In this document: positions 13,633 to 25,768 of the stretch, in pieces | Layout of the letters: each line of letters begins with the position of its first letter | Numbering within the stretch: position 1 is the first letter of the stretch | Assembly: GCA_037179515.1 (NCBI GenBank) | Contig: JAXCGZ010005664.1 | Coordinates: forward strand, 218,501 to 282,500 | Direction of reading: 5' to 3' | Source of the DNA: Halocaridina rubra | Taxonomy: Eukaryota; Arthropoda; Malacostraca; Decapoda; Atyidae | Length of the DNA: 64,000 bases | The notes under the pieces: generated by a model | Told to the model about the DNA's origin: nothing | Databases searched by the model: none | Seen by the model: only the letters and a program-made list of their open reading frames with translations | Program-made: the position numbers and the translations under genes

Positions 13633-13957
13633 ATATAGCTAGAAAGCATCGGCAAAATCACTTAAGAACAAGGCTAATAAAGCTATTTCATTAATCAAAC
13701 AGTACACAATACATTTGGACATGATGTATGGAAATACCTTTGAAACAAAACATTTGTTACGGTGTGAAAAGTTAAAAACATTCACAATTACAATATATAG
13801 CTAGTAAGCATTGGCAGAATTACTTAGGAACAAAGCTAATAAAGCTATTTCATTAATCAAACTGTACACAATACATTTAGACATGATGTATGAAAATAAT
13901 TCTAAAACAAAACATTTGTTATGGAGTGAAAAGTTAAAAACATTCACAATTACAATA
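13633..13957. repeat. Tandem duplication, period about 162 bp
   Basis: Units 13633-13794 and 13795-13957, clearly similar with scattered substitutions. Each begins with TATAGCTAG and includes a shared stretch ending TTTCATTAATCAAAC. Confidence 0.8.
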
Positions 13958-15472
13958 TGCAATTACTATTCAAGGACAAACTGATATGAGAACTTAATGA
14001 ACACAAAGATTAAATCGTGATTCAAACGATGATAATGCTAAAGCAAAACAATGATAATATCTAAGCAAAACAATTATATTATTTAGGCAGAAAACAACTT
14101 ATTATGATTTGTGCAAATTTTACAATTTATCAATGGCACTTATTCTAAATACTTACATCTAAGGAGACTCTGAGTTTTTCACTTAAAAGTATCTTAAAGC
14201 TAGCAAAAAAAATAAAAAAAATAAAAATTGTCTTTTCGTACTGAGGTCAAAGATGGTGGGGACATTTTCTTTCCCATTTTTTCAGTTCTAATACGTGGGG
14301 GGGGGGATATTGTTAAATAACTAATAAGGGATTTTCCATACCCTTCCTTTCTCTCTTCACTAAAGTTAGGACATGTATGGGGATTCTTCCTTTCTGTTTG
14401 GATCCCATCAATTCATTTACATGGCTTCTAAGGTGTTATTAAGATGTTTTAAAAGACTTCTGTTTCCTCTCCCTTGTTCATGAAATTCTTGCTAGGCATT
14501 ATACAACAGTTTCCTTGTTTCCTCTCCTTTTTACTCCCCCGCCGTCTTCACTGCAGGCCCAGGTTCGTACACTACCACGAATTCTCTTCCTCTGAAGACT
14601 GGCAAGACAAAAAGGAAGCGATCGATACATCTTCCGAACCCCTCCAGCCTGGCTTTTTCGTCCTACCCCCGGTCCGGTCTTGACTATAGCCACCCTTGTA
14701 GGAGACCTGCAACGTCACAGCGACTTTCTCTTCAGTACTGCAATACACACGTACCTTCAAAGCAGACCTCGGGATGAAAATATGAACCTATGTCACTAAT
14801 ACAGTTGTAAGAAAGGTTCCCTATGACTTCGGGGTACCAACAATGGCCATACATCGGTAATCTGAGGCTATACTTTGCCTCCCCTGCAACTGCAAGTGCT
14901 TGCAATCTCTATTCAATGGGCAACAGGTCTCGTTTGAGAGAGAACAAAATCTAAAGACTTTTAGAACTTGCAGGTCGGGGCTGCCTGGAAATAGGGAGGT
15001 AATGGGAGGTATGTGTCTACACCACTAGATTATTATTCCAAGATACTTAGGACTTAGCTGAGAAACTGATACATAACATTACTTTACTATAGATATAAAA
15101 AAGAACAATCATTAAATGCTGAGAAAAGCCACTAAAGAAATATTCTTATTAGCAGTGGCTACAATAACATCAAGCATGAATTCAGATAAAAGATACAAAT
15201 CATCAGGTTACTGCTGATTGCATTGCAAAAATAATAATTAGCAAAAGGTCATTGAGAGATAGCAACAATAACAGTCAACATAATAATATTACTAATAATT
15301 ATGATCATAATAAAAATAATAAAAAATGAAATAAAAATACTTAATCAGAAATAGCAATATATATACAATGGAGACTTGTATTCAGAAGTAAAGAACAGAG
15401 TTCTATACTTATATTTCATAGTAATGCTCAATCTAACACAGTCTCTTTTACTATTCAAATTCCTGCTGTCAT

Positions 15473-15597
<125 letters not shown>

Positions 15598-15870
15598 AGA
15601 GCATAAACGGCAACTTTCGGACTCCCCAATTTGTCAATGGCAGTTTTATCTATTCTCTAAACAGTTGCGATATGTGGCACAAATATTTATGCAAAAGTCG
15701 GTACTACCGATGTCTTATCAGTATTTATGCAATAACAGCATGCAACAATTTATCAACTGAAATAAAATGTAGGCACAATTATTGCCTAGCTCCGCTGAAA
15801 AAAAACAAAAAATGATTCGATGACGGCAACATTCTCATAGCATCGAAAGGAGCACATGTCAGTATCAGAG

Positions 15871-15872
<2 letters not shown>

Positions 15873-15961
<89 letters not shown>
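15873..15961. repeat. (GA)n microsatellite inside LTR-1
   Basis: About 88 bp of GA with one phase slip near 15900. Confidence 0.95.
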
Positions 15962-15965
<4 letters not shown>

Positions 15966-18562
15966 CTTAAAAAAAAAAGAACATAATTTTCCCTGGTAGG
16001 ACCCTTCTTTATGACTTAACTTCCTGCCCTACTATACAAAGGGACAGAGCGCAACTGCAATAATTTTCTAACATCTAGAAAGAAAAAAAAATAATAATTT
16101 AGTGCACAGCTGCAGAAACATCGAAGCATAAATCCATTTCTTTCTGTTTAATATTGCCAAGGACTTTACTGTAATAGCATACACATCCTTATCTATTATG
16201 ACAATCTCTTTTTTTGCTATAAATCAGAGGGTTGAGTCGAAGCACACACTCTTTATAAGGCAACATATCTCTGATAAAATTTAAGCAAAATATTACAATC
16301 ATATGTGACAATATCTCTACTACTATCAACAAAAGTACAAATATCATTTTTTGTAATACACGTCTTATAATGACTTATGTATTATTAATTTTAAATTTAA
16401 AACTCAACATATAATCTCTGAGAATCTCAATTATCTTAATTAGCTCAATTGTAATTTTAAATTCATGACAATGATAGGGATTAACAATAATTATCTCTAG
16501 ATAATCTTTTTCAAAACTCTTTAATTATATATATATCCAAGAGATAAAGATATTAAAGATTTCTCTTCACACAAAAAACTATATAACAAAAATGGGTATC
16601 TGAAAAAATATAAAAAGTCTGTCTGTGTATGCAATAATAAAAACAAAAATAATATTTCATTTGCAACAGTAAAGAATGCATTTTGCTTAAGTTTCATAAT
16701 CTCGTAAGGAGTTGTACATGAACAATTAATATAGAAATATATATATTCTTCTACTATCGCGAATTTGACTCATTTGAATTACTATACAACAGAATTACCT
16801 CCAGAACTGGGAGAAGTTCGATATATGACTGTTCTGTCTGTTTGCTCATACTTACACATGGTTGGGTACTTTTATTATTACCCTCCCTTTTATTACTTTA
16901 TTTTTTCTGCTCTTATACTGCCCAAGGTTTGCCTTCAGGGCTGTGGCTGGCTAGCTTTTACGGGGGTGCGCATGTGGGCGCTGTTTTCTCCCCTGTTCCT
17001 TTGGCTTCTGGATCGACTTCTGCTCTCTCAAATACGGGAAACAGCTGTGTAACATTCTTGTTGTCATTTCGTGTCAGCTCACACTCTTTCTTTATGACCA
17101 AGCTGAAATAATTTTGATAAACATTATCATGGCTAAAACTCGCAAAGTTTTATTTTATCAATCTAACATATCTCTTCAGACAAATAATGTATATACTGCA
17201 GCTAGCACAAAAATAAAGAATCATTCATAGATTCACGTCCTTTATCACGTAATATCTATCTTGGAATCTTCGGAAATCGAATAATAATCTCATTGGCGGA
17301 GTAGGGGACGAAACAAAAATAATACAAACTTGGCATCTCAACCATATCTGGGCAGGTGGAGAGTAATTTTCTCAAAAATTTCCCTCAATAGATATTGCAA
17401 CAGCGCATCACCTCCCATAAATATACTCTGATATGGCATGCAGAAGGACGCGGCAGAGCAGGGGAACTACCCTCGCAGAGTCCCCCAATCATGCTTCCTA
17501 ACGGTGCTTTCAGCGATTTCACCCCCTAGAGCAACCCCCCATTATACCCCCAGTTATTCATACTCATTCGCTCACATGCGCTCACATTCAAACTTGCATT
17601 CCCTTTCTCTCTGTAAAATTCCCTTCTTTTTACAACATTGGTTTCCCTTCCCCTATCCCTCTGAAGGAGTGTAAAGGTGAAATCTCGGTTGGGTCACGCA
17701 GTCACATGACTGCCTCACCAGTCTCAGGTCCCATTTTAACAAACAAACATTCTACTCCCTTGAAGCTACGTTGGGGTGACACTGAAAAACCTCCCCTATT
17801 CCAGCACAGCACAAATTCACTCGAATTTACTGTTACTTTCACCTGCATAGTGCAAAATTAAAAAACTCATATCTAAACAATATCACAAAATTTCTTATTC
17901 TTCAAAATGAAATGCCACACACGTATCGTAATATCAATTCTTCATCATAACAACATTAAAAGAACGATCTGTCATTTATGTCTTTCTTTCGCTAAAATAT
18001 TACTCCTTCAGAGAGACAGAGAAAAAAAAAAGAACCTTGAAAACAGGTGCAAGGATCTTATCACTCGATTTCTTACGCTTTAAGAAAGTAATATAAAAAT
18101 GATTTTACACGTACTTTGAATATCAAAGATCAGTACAATTACTATATATTTATAATAACGAGGTAGGAAGATCGATGGGTCATTTCCGCATTCCTTTCTT
18201 GGAAATCACAAGTGGTTAAAAGAAAAACCTTAAAAGCAGATCCAAGTATACTTCTCACTATAATTCTTACGCTTAAGAAATTAATATAATAGTGATTTCA
18301 CGTACATAAAATTTTTCCAATTAAAATCAATAAATTCGTGTTCTTAAAATTCAATTTAGGCATTAATAGAAATAAATGGAACACCCTTTAAATGCAATTA
18401 CTCATTATATTCTTCAAATTATAATAAAAATGGAGTTTATTACTGCTTATAGCTATTAGTACAAATTATCCATGTTAGTAATGGGTACAGAAATTCTACT
18501 TTTATTAACTTATTAGGAGCCACACCCCTCATTGGCGGGTTGGCAGAGTCAAAGCATAACTA

Positions 18563-18994
18563 CTAGGTAAAATGGCGGCATCCACCGACCTCAATTTCTT
18601 TTATTAATTGTCCCATTCTCACTGGATACAGATCACAAGACTTAGCTATTTTAAGGAGGTGGTCCTGAAGAACCTCATGGCAGAAGGCAATGGAGGAGGG
18701 GGTTCTTCTTTCTTCTGGGCGCGGGAGGTTCCCGCCAAATTCTCCATCTCTCGAGTAAAATTGACGAATCACCATCTTCTTGGTCGGATCCGGCAACTTA
18801 TATTTCTTGTAATAGGCATTTTCACTCAATGCCCCGGTCACACTTTGGCTCACTGTGACGGTGGCGTCCATGAAGGCACTCGTTGTACTTCTACTGCTGC
18901 GGGGGCCTTGCCGATACGGAGGTGGGGGAGAGTGGCTCAATCTGGTAATATGATACTGTAGGTGAAGGGGGAGCTCCGACTTTCTCGGCATCAC
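18563..18994 (-). CDS. Unrecognised 143-aa frame in gag position of LTR-1
   Basis: This is the only substantial frame in LTR-1. It begins about 145 nt after the 5' LTR and primer site, where gag would start. There are two adjacent Met codons; the second (MPRKSELPLH) is as likely a start. The N-terminal part is Pro/Arg/Ser rich (SPPPPYRQGPRSSRS). The C-terminal half is basic and mixed, with a DPTKKMVIRQFYSRDGEFGG stretch. No zinc knuckle, membrane segment or catalytic motif is seen. It could be a remnant gag N-terminus or an unrelated captured frame. The antisense frame (18608-18961) is treated as a shadow. Confidence 0.35.
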   Translation of the reverse strand: MMPRKSELPLHLQYHITRLSHSPPPPYRQGPRSSRSTTSAFMDATVTVSQSVTGALSENAYYKKYKLPDPTKKMVIRQFYSRDGEFGGNLPRPEERRTPSSIAFCHEVLQDHLLKIAKSCDLYPVRMGQLIKEIEVGGCRHFT

Positions 18995-19118
18995 TCTCTC
19001 ACTGCTTGTAAGCGTCTAAAGTTTCTTTACTTGAACTTTTCTTCCATAGATGCTATATATTTTTTTCTTCTGTATTTTCTCTTCTTCTTTCTCTTCGGTG
19101 AAGTATCGGCGTGAATTG

Positions 19119-19136
19119 ATCCCGAGATGTTCACCA
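19119..19136 (-). other. Primer-binding-site-like sequence of LTR-1
   Basis: On the minus strand it starts TGGTGAACATCTCGGG, 4 nt inside the 5' LTR. Starting with TGG matches the CCA end of a tRNA primer. Which tRNA would pair was not determined. Confidence 0.45.
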
Positions 19137-19140
19137 AATA

Positions 19141-19587
19141 TGTCATATGACTATCTCACTGCTTGTCACCAATATGACGTATGTGGGTTACTATTCCACC
19201 ACGTGTCACCAGTTTGTCGTGGTGTAAATCCACTTGATGACACCAGTTTCGTGAGATTACTTTTTCACACAAGTTATAATTATGGTAGCGTGGTTGGTGA
19301 ATATAGATCAGCTGCTTCTTTATATGTATTTATTTCTAGATTACATATATGTACTCAGAGCTCCCATTCCTACAGTTCCTGTCACGAATAATTCCAAATT
19401 CCCGCCCCCAAGGGGGAGGCTAGCTAAGCTGTGCTGTGTCACACCTGCTCCTGGCAAGGCCCGGTCTCTAACTGATGCTTTATAGTTACTCATGGCATTC
19501 TGTTGCGGCACTGGGCATCGCTGCCACATTTAGGCATGTCTGGAATGCCTTGTGAAGTTATAGGCATCTTTAATATGCCTTACGACA
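19141..19587 (-). repeat. LTR-1, 5' LTR
   Basis: 447 bp with intact TG and CA ends (plus strand TGTCATATGAC to TTACGACA). Flanked outside by GTGT, which also flanks the left LTR. Contains the palindrome GTCATATGAC at its inner end. Confidence 0.85.
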
Positions 19588-21965
19588 GTGTAATGACCTA
19601 ATTGTTAGCCTCCTGGCTAGTACAGTGGTAACGTGATTGCCTCACATTCGCGAGGGCGACAGATCGCGCCTCATCCAGGGAAAAGAGTTTAGGCTGCTTA
19701 CTGGGGAGATTACTACTGTGGCTGGGCACCACAGTGGGGATTTTGGGCCTTTGCCGATGGCGACCACCCTATGGATCCTCCATGACCCATTCCACCCATC
19801 CTTGCGTGGAGAATCTAAAACAACCTAATTATAATTACCTAACTGTGCTTTCGGAAAAGAGCTCCAAGCTCGTAACTTCCCATCTTCTGGACAGTTTCAT
19901 TTTGTACTTAGTGGTGCTTATCATACTTGTCCTTAAAACTATGGATTGAGTTAGCATTAACTATCTCCTCCCTTAGCGAATTCCAATTATCAAGTATTTT
20001 TACTCTAAAAAAGTACTTCCTTATATCCTGCGAAGAAGTTTTCTTGCGAAACTTCAAACTATGACCTCTAGTTCTCGATCCCTATCCACTCTATTATAAA
20101 CATGAAGAAATTTTAAAACCGTCACCATATCCCCCTCATTCTTCTGCTTAGAGTGATGGTAAGTCTAATTCTCTCAGCCTCTCCCCAGAACTGAGATTGC
20201 ATATTTCATGCACCAGTTTCGTGGCATGTCTTTGAATTTTTCCAGCTTATATACGTGCTTTTTTCAAGTGTGGATTCCAATAGGGGGCTGCATATTCAAG
20301 CTTTGGCCTCACACAGGTTACTTAAATATTACTGAACATTACCTTGACCATGTGCCTTAAGGCTACCCTTACATTTACCAAGAAAGCATATGCTGCCCTT
20401 GCTATGCCATTTATATGTATTTTTGGAGACAAATCTGCCAGTATGTGTACTCCTAGACCTCTCTCATTCTCTGTCTGTTTAAGTTCTGCTCCTGCCATTG
20501 AGTAGTCAACCTTGGGCCTTCTTGCACCTGTACCCATTCTCATTACCTTATATTTAGAAGTATTGAATTTCCTTGGCCGGTTCTCTAACCACTCATGCAG
20601 ACTATTTAATGCTTCCTGAATATCTATGCCTTTGTTCTCCTCTTTTACTTTCTTCACAATCATTGCATCATCTGCAAACATATTATTAAATGAATTTACA
20701 GGCTTTGGTAGGTTATTTATATATACAGGGAAGAAAAGTGGCTCTAAAAATGAACCTTGTGGAACTCCACTACCAACTCTTCCCCTTTCAGACACTGAGT
20801 TTCTTACTCTAACCCTCAATTCCCTCCCTTCTAAGAAAGTTTTTATACATTCCAATACATTTCCACCTATTCTCGTCATTGCTTGCAGCTTTTTGATAAG
20901 TCTCCTCTGTGCGACCGTGTCAAATGCTTTCTGGAAGTGTAGGAATATGCAATTTGCCCAGCCCTCTCTTTCCTGTAAGATTCGGCTTACCTCATCATAA
21001 AATTCTAATAAGTTTGTTACAGCTGATATACCTTCTCTGAAGCCATGTTGTCTCACTGACAAAAAGTTGGAGGATTCCAAGTGAAGAGAGATGTATTTTC
21101 TTAGTAGTTTCTCCACAACTTTGCAAAAATGCCAGTCAAGGAAAGTGGTCTATAGTTCAGAGCTGTATCCCTCCTTCCCTTTCTGAAGACAGATACCATG
21201 TTTACTTGTTTCCAGCATCTTTGAATCTCCCCTGATTCCAGCGAATTTTCAAATATGATACATGGTACATAAGGGAATATATCATCAGGACCTGTAGGTT
21301 TATGGGCATCTAACTCAACCGGTCCTTTGCATACCTCTGTGGCTGAAAAGATGATGTTCTCTATACCAGCCCATGATCTCCTATCTTTGCAATCTGAGGG
21401 GGTGGGGTATTTTCTGCTGTAAATACTAACCTTAACTACTTGATCAATTCATTGCAGATCTCTTCATTTGTCTCAGTAATGCATCCATCCACTCTCTTAA
21501 GCTTTAAAACCTGTTCTTTTACTTTCAGTTTTCCTCTGATAAAGCTGTGGAAGGTTTGGGATTTTCTTTAGGCTTCCAGGTGATATCCATTTCATAATCT
21601 CTCTCTGCCTCTCATCTTTTACTTAGGTAATAATTTCTTGCTCTTTTATAAGTCTACCAGGTATTTATGTTTTTTCTCCTTTTATACCTTTTCCAGTATT
21701 TGTCTTCCCACTCCTTAGCTCTTCCACACTCGTTATTGAACCATTTCTCTCTGGCATGAATTACTTCTATTTTGGTGACAGGTATGCAGCAATATACTAT
21801 CTTCCCATATTCCTCACAAAATATGTCGTACATTTCTTGTACAGATTTGTTGTTAAATAAGGTCCTCCAGTCAATAACTGTAAAAGGCTAATTCATTTTG
21901 ATGTAATCTCCTTTTGGATAGTTTCTCCTCGTTGCCTCAGTGCCTCTACTCTCAGGCAGATGATC
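19588..21965 (-). mobile_element. LINE-A copy 6, older subfamily, left part
   Basis: The tail begins at 19588 (GTGTAATGACCTAATTG), is interrupted by a SINE (19605-19822), then resumes. RT is readable at 21116-20322 with motif A (FHFQKAFDTV, first Asp replaced by His), motif B (GSGVPQGSFLEP) and FADD. Linker remnants reach 21965, where a plus-strand LINE-A copy interrupts it. The right part continues at 25769. Many substitutions and frameshifts mark it as old. Confidence 0.85.
19605..19822 (+). mobile_element. SINE-1 copy 1 (tRNA-derived)
   Basis: The head (CTGGCTAGTACAGTGGTAACG, then CCTCACATTCGCGAGG) matches the second copy at 43432 and looks like a tRNA, possibly Val with CAC in the anticodon position. 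The B-box is degraded. An 8-bp direct repeat ACCTAATT flanks it (19597-19604 and 19823-19830), consistent with a target duplication. It sits inside the LINE-A tail repeat. The 3' half differs from copy 2. Confidence 0.75.
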
Positions 21966-21966
21966 T

Positions 21967-22692
21967 TTGGAGGAAGCAAATAAAGCACAAGGGCAGGAGA
22001 GAAAGGAACTAGAAAAAAGAATAAAGAAGCTGGAAGGGGAAAAGAGTCAACTAGAATCTAGAATTTCTAAACAAGAAGATAAAAACAAACAGCTGAATGA
22101 CAACCTAAAGGAATTAGATGTTAGTTCACTGCTCTCTTCTGAGAGAGACGAAATTGCTGCTTGGAATGTCCAGATTAAGGAAAACATTGAACAGTTCAGA
22201 AAAGAGTTCCAGGAGCTGAATATGGAAAATGATAACATGAAAACTTCCTTTGCTGATGCACTAAAGAGGAATGTGGCAGTAAAAGAGGCTGTAAAGGTGG
22301 AGGCACTGGAAAACATACAAACAGTTGACTATAAAGAGACAGTAATCGAAAAAATGAAAGACGTTGTGATGGAAAGGGCAAACCCACTCATCAGACAGGC
22401 ACTTGATAAGGAGGAGACAGTGGTAATATCAGGCATAAGCGAATCCCAGGAGCCAACATGGCAGGGGAGACTTGAAGAAAATAAAGCTAGGGTTGTAGAC
22501 CTGATAAGAAAGCTTGGAGTAGTTTGTGGTCCTGAGGATATTGTAAACATACACCAACTAGGTAAATATTCGAGGGAAGGAAAGCCGAGACCAACAACAG
22601 TAACCTTTGAGAGAGGGGAAACATGTAGGGAAATATTGTTGAGAAAAAAAAAGTCTAAAAGACCTTCAAGAATTCAAAGAAGTGTTCATTAG
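21967..22692 (+). pseudogene. LINE-A ORF1 protein, copy 7 (frameshifted)
   Basis: ORF1 proteins of CR1/L2-type LINEs coat the RNA. Residues 1-85 are a Glu/Lys-rich coiled coil (KRIKKLEGEKSQLESRISKQ with heptad spacing). After a second helical segment comes a compact domain (about 140-235) with VVISGISESQEP, VDLIRKLGVVCGPEDIV, and NIHQLGKYSREGKPRPTTVTF, a shape like the RNA-binding domains of LINE ORF1 proteins. The frame is lost after ILLRKK because the A8 run has nine A here; the proper continuation (SLKDLQEF) is in another frame. The first codon is TTG at the truncation edge, so the true start is missing. Confidence 0.8.
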
Positions 22693-22869
22693 ACAATACA
22701 GAACACAGGAAGAGATGGGAAAGATCAAAAACTTGTTGCAAGAGGCAAGAAGGTTAAATGAGGAAAGAAATGAAGAACAGAAGAAAAATTTTCATTTCAG
22801 AGTTCTTCCAGATAAAGGGGAGATATAGAAGATAATGACAGAAGATCAAGGGATGGGGCCTCATTAAGA

Positions 22870-25677
22870 TTGTTATACACAAATGCTGATGGATTAGCTG
22901 GTAAGGCAGTAGAATTAAAAGATAGGATTCACAACAGTAAGGCAGATATAGTAGCAATTACAGAGACTAAGTTGAGTGAGGACATAAACAGTGTCACAGT
23001 TTTTCCTAAGGGCTTCAGAATACTAAGGGTTGAAAGATCTGAGAGGACTGGTGGAGGGATAGCACTGCTCATAAGTGAAAGGATTCAAGCTGAAGAAATA
23101 AACTTGGCTATAGAAAGTGAGTTCAAGGAATTTCTTGTTGCTCGCATAAATACTGGGTCAGAGAGCATTATAATAACTGTTGTATACAACCCACCAAGGA
23201 ACCAAAATAGGCTTGAAGTTTAAGAGGAAAGTCATATAGGTACTATTGAAGTCATAAACTCAGTTGTTAACATGGTATGGGAAAAAAAATGTAGGATTTT
23301 GATTATGGGAGACTTTAATCATAAAGAGATAGATTGGATAAATCTTGACCCACACAGTGGTGAGGACTCATTCGGGGCAAGATTCCTAGATTGTGTACAA
23401 GGGAATTTCCTACACCAACATGTAATGGAACCAACAAGGGCCAGGGGTGGGGATGAGCCATCACTACTTGATCTAGTGTTCACAGATAATGTGTTGGATA
23501 TTGAAAAAATTGAGTATGAACCACCAATTTGAAAGAGTGACCACTGTGTGTTGTTGATGGAGTATATCATTGAAGATATTCTTCCTGAGAGTAGAGGCAC
23601 TGAGGACATGAGGAGGAACTATCCGAAAGGAGATTACATCAAAATGAATGAGCTTTTTGCAGTTATTGACTGGAGAACCTTATTTTACAACAAATCTGTA
23701 CAAGAAATGTATGACATCTTTTGTGAGAAATATGGGAAGATAGTAGATTGCTGCATACCTGTCACCAAAGTAGGTGTAATTCATGCCAGAGAGAAATGGT
23801 TCGATAATGGGTGTAAAAGAGCTAAGGAGTGGAGAGACAAATGCTGGAAAAGGTATAGGAGGAGAAAAAACATAAATGCCTGGCAAACCTACAAAAGAGC
23901 AAGAAATGACTACCTAAGTAAAAGGAGAGAGGGAGAGAGAGACTATGAGAGGGACATCACCAGGAAGGCTAAAGAAAATCCCAAGCTTTTCCACAGCTTT
24001 ATCAGAGGAAAACTGAAGGTAAAAGAACAGGTTTTAAGGCTAAAGAGAGCGGATGGAAGCATCACTGAGACGGATGAAGAGATCTGCAAAGAATTGAACA
24101 AGGAGTTTCAGTCAGTATTTACAGTAGAAAATACCCCACCCCTCAGATTGCAGTGATAGAAGCTCAAGGGCCGGTATTAGAGAACAACAACCTTACAACC
24201 ACAGAGATATGCAAAGCGCTGATGGATTTAGATGTTCATAAAGCTACAGGTCCTGATGACATATCCCCTCATGTGCTTAAAAAATGCGCAAACACAATAT
24301 CAGTGGCACTAAGTATCATATTTAAGGAGTCACTGGAGTCGGGGGAGATTCCAAGATGCTGGAAACAAGCAAATGTAATACCTATCTTTAAAAAGGGAAG
24401 GAGGGATACGGCTCTGAACTTGACCAGCATAGTTTGCAAAGTTATGGAGAAACTACTAAGGAAACATATCTCTCTTCACTTGGAATCCTTCAACTTTTTG
24501 TCAGTGAGGCAACATGGCTTCAGAGAAGGTAGATCAACAGTAACAAACTTATTAGAATTTTATGATGAGGTAAGCCAAATCTTACAGGAAAGAGAGGGCT
24601 GGGCAGATTGCATATTCCTAGACTTCCAGAAAGCGTTTGACACTGTTCCACATGGGAGACTTATTAGGAAGCTGCAATCAATGGCTAGAAGAGGTGGAAA
24701 TGTTTTGGAATGGATAAAAACTTACTTAGAAGGAAGGGAACTGAGGGTTAGAGTAAGACACTCAGTGTCTGAATGGAGAAGGGTTAGTAGTGGAGTTCCA
24801 CAGGGTTCAGTTTTAGGGCCACTTTTGTTCCTTGTATATGTAAATGACCTACCAGAGTCTGTAAATTCATTCATGAATATGTTTGCAGATGATGCAAAGA
24901 TTGTGAAGAAAGTAAAAAACGAGAACAATGGTAGAGAACTTCAGGAGGATCTAAATAATCTGCATGAGTGGTCAGAAAAGTGGTTAATGAAATTCAATAC
25001 TTCAAAATGTAAGGTAATGAGAATGGGTACAAGTGCAAGAAGGCCCAAGCTTGACTACTCGGTGGCTGGAGTACAACTTCAAGAGACAGAAAATGAGAGA
25101 GATCTAGGAGTAAACATACTGGCAGATTTGTCTCCAGAAATACATATAAATGGCATAGAAAGGGCAGCATATGCATTCTTATCAAATGTAAGGGTAGCCT
25201 TCAGGCACATGGACAAGGACATGTTCAGAAATATTTATGTAACATATGTGAGGCCAAAACTCGAATATGCAGCCCCCTTTTGGAATCCACACTTGAAAAA
25301 GCACATAGCTAAGCTTGAAAAAGTTCAAAGACATGCCACGAAACTGGTGCCAGAAATACGCAATCCCAGTTATGATGAGAGGCTGAGGGAATTAGACTTA
25401 CCATCACTGGAAGCTAGAAGAGTGAGGGGGGGATATGGTGACAGTCTTTAAATTCCTTCATGGTTATGATAGAATCGATAGGGATCGATATTTTGATATG
25501 GCTGGCTCTAGAACTAGAGGTCATAGTTTTAAGCTTCGTAAGAAAACTTCTTTGCAGGATGTAAGGAAATACTTTTTCAGTGTAAGAGTAGTTGATTATT
25601 GGAATTGGCTAAGCGAGGAGGTAGTTAATGCTATCTCAATCCATAGTTTTAAGGACAGGTATGATGAGTATCACTAA
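22870..25677 (+). pseudogene. LINE-A ORF2 (endonuclease-RT), copy 7, broken
   Basis: Pieces: 22870-23220 (YTNADGLAGK, ITETKLS, RTGGGIALLIS), 23272-23532 (MGDFNHKEIDW), 23548-24156 (linker), 24153-25451 (RT with LDFQKAFDTVPH, SGVPQGSVLGPLLF, MFADDAKIV), 25435-25677 (C-terminal end). Breaks are a TAA after RLEV, a TGA in place of the G of PPIGKSDH, one-base changes near 24140 and 25430, and the YRPVS deletion. All catalytic motifs are otherwise present. Confidence 0.88.
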
Positions 25678-25702
25678 GTATAAAATGGAAGCGATCAGGA
25701 GA

Positions 25703-25734
25703 CGGGAAGATACGAGCTTTGGGCTCTTTTCCCG
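25703..25734 (+). other. LINE-A 3' hairpin (representative)
   Basis: CGGGAA pairs with TTCCCG around an inner GAGC/GCTC stem, just before the tail units. The same stem is seen at the 3' end of every copy checked. In the eel LINE UnaL2 (L2 clade) a stem-loop in this position is recognised by the reverse transcriptase; the same role here is inferred. Confidence 0.65.
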
Positions 25735-25768
25735 TAATCACAATTAGGTAATCACAATTAGGTAATCA

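Larger units (their letters stand above)
21966..25768 (+). mobile_element. LINE-A copy 7, plus strand, nearly full ORF1-ORF2, nested
   Basis: The only long plus-strand copy. It starts inside ORF1 (LEEANKAQG at 21967), runs through ORF2, hairpin (25703-25734) and two tail units (25738-25768). Old copy 6 resumes just after it, so it is a nested insertion. The body is close to the minus-strand consensus, so it is fairly young, yet it carries an A9 run in ORF1 (consensus A8), stops near 23221 and 23530, frameshifts near 24140 and 25430, and a 15-nt in-frame deletion at ALN/LTSIV. The slippery heptamer is intact. Confidence 0.92.

Noticed and set aside
16765..17111. Hydrophobic frames inside LTR-1 that could be membrane proteins
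   Set aside because: They overlap in two frames, arise from T-rich DNA and have no start context or domain.
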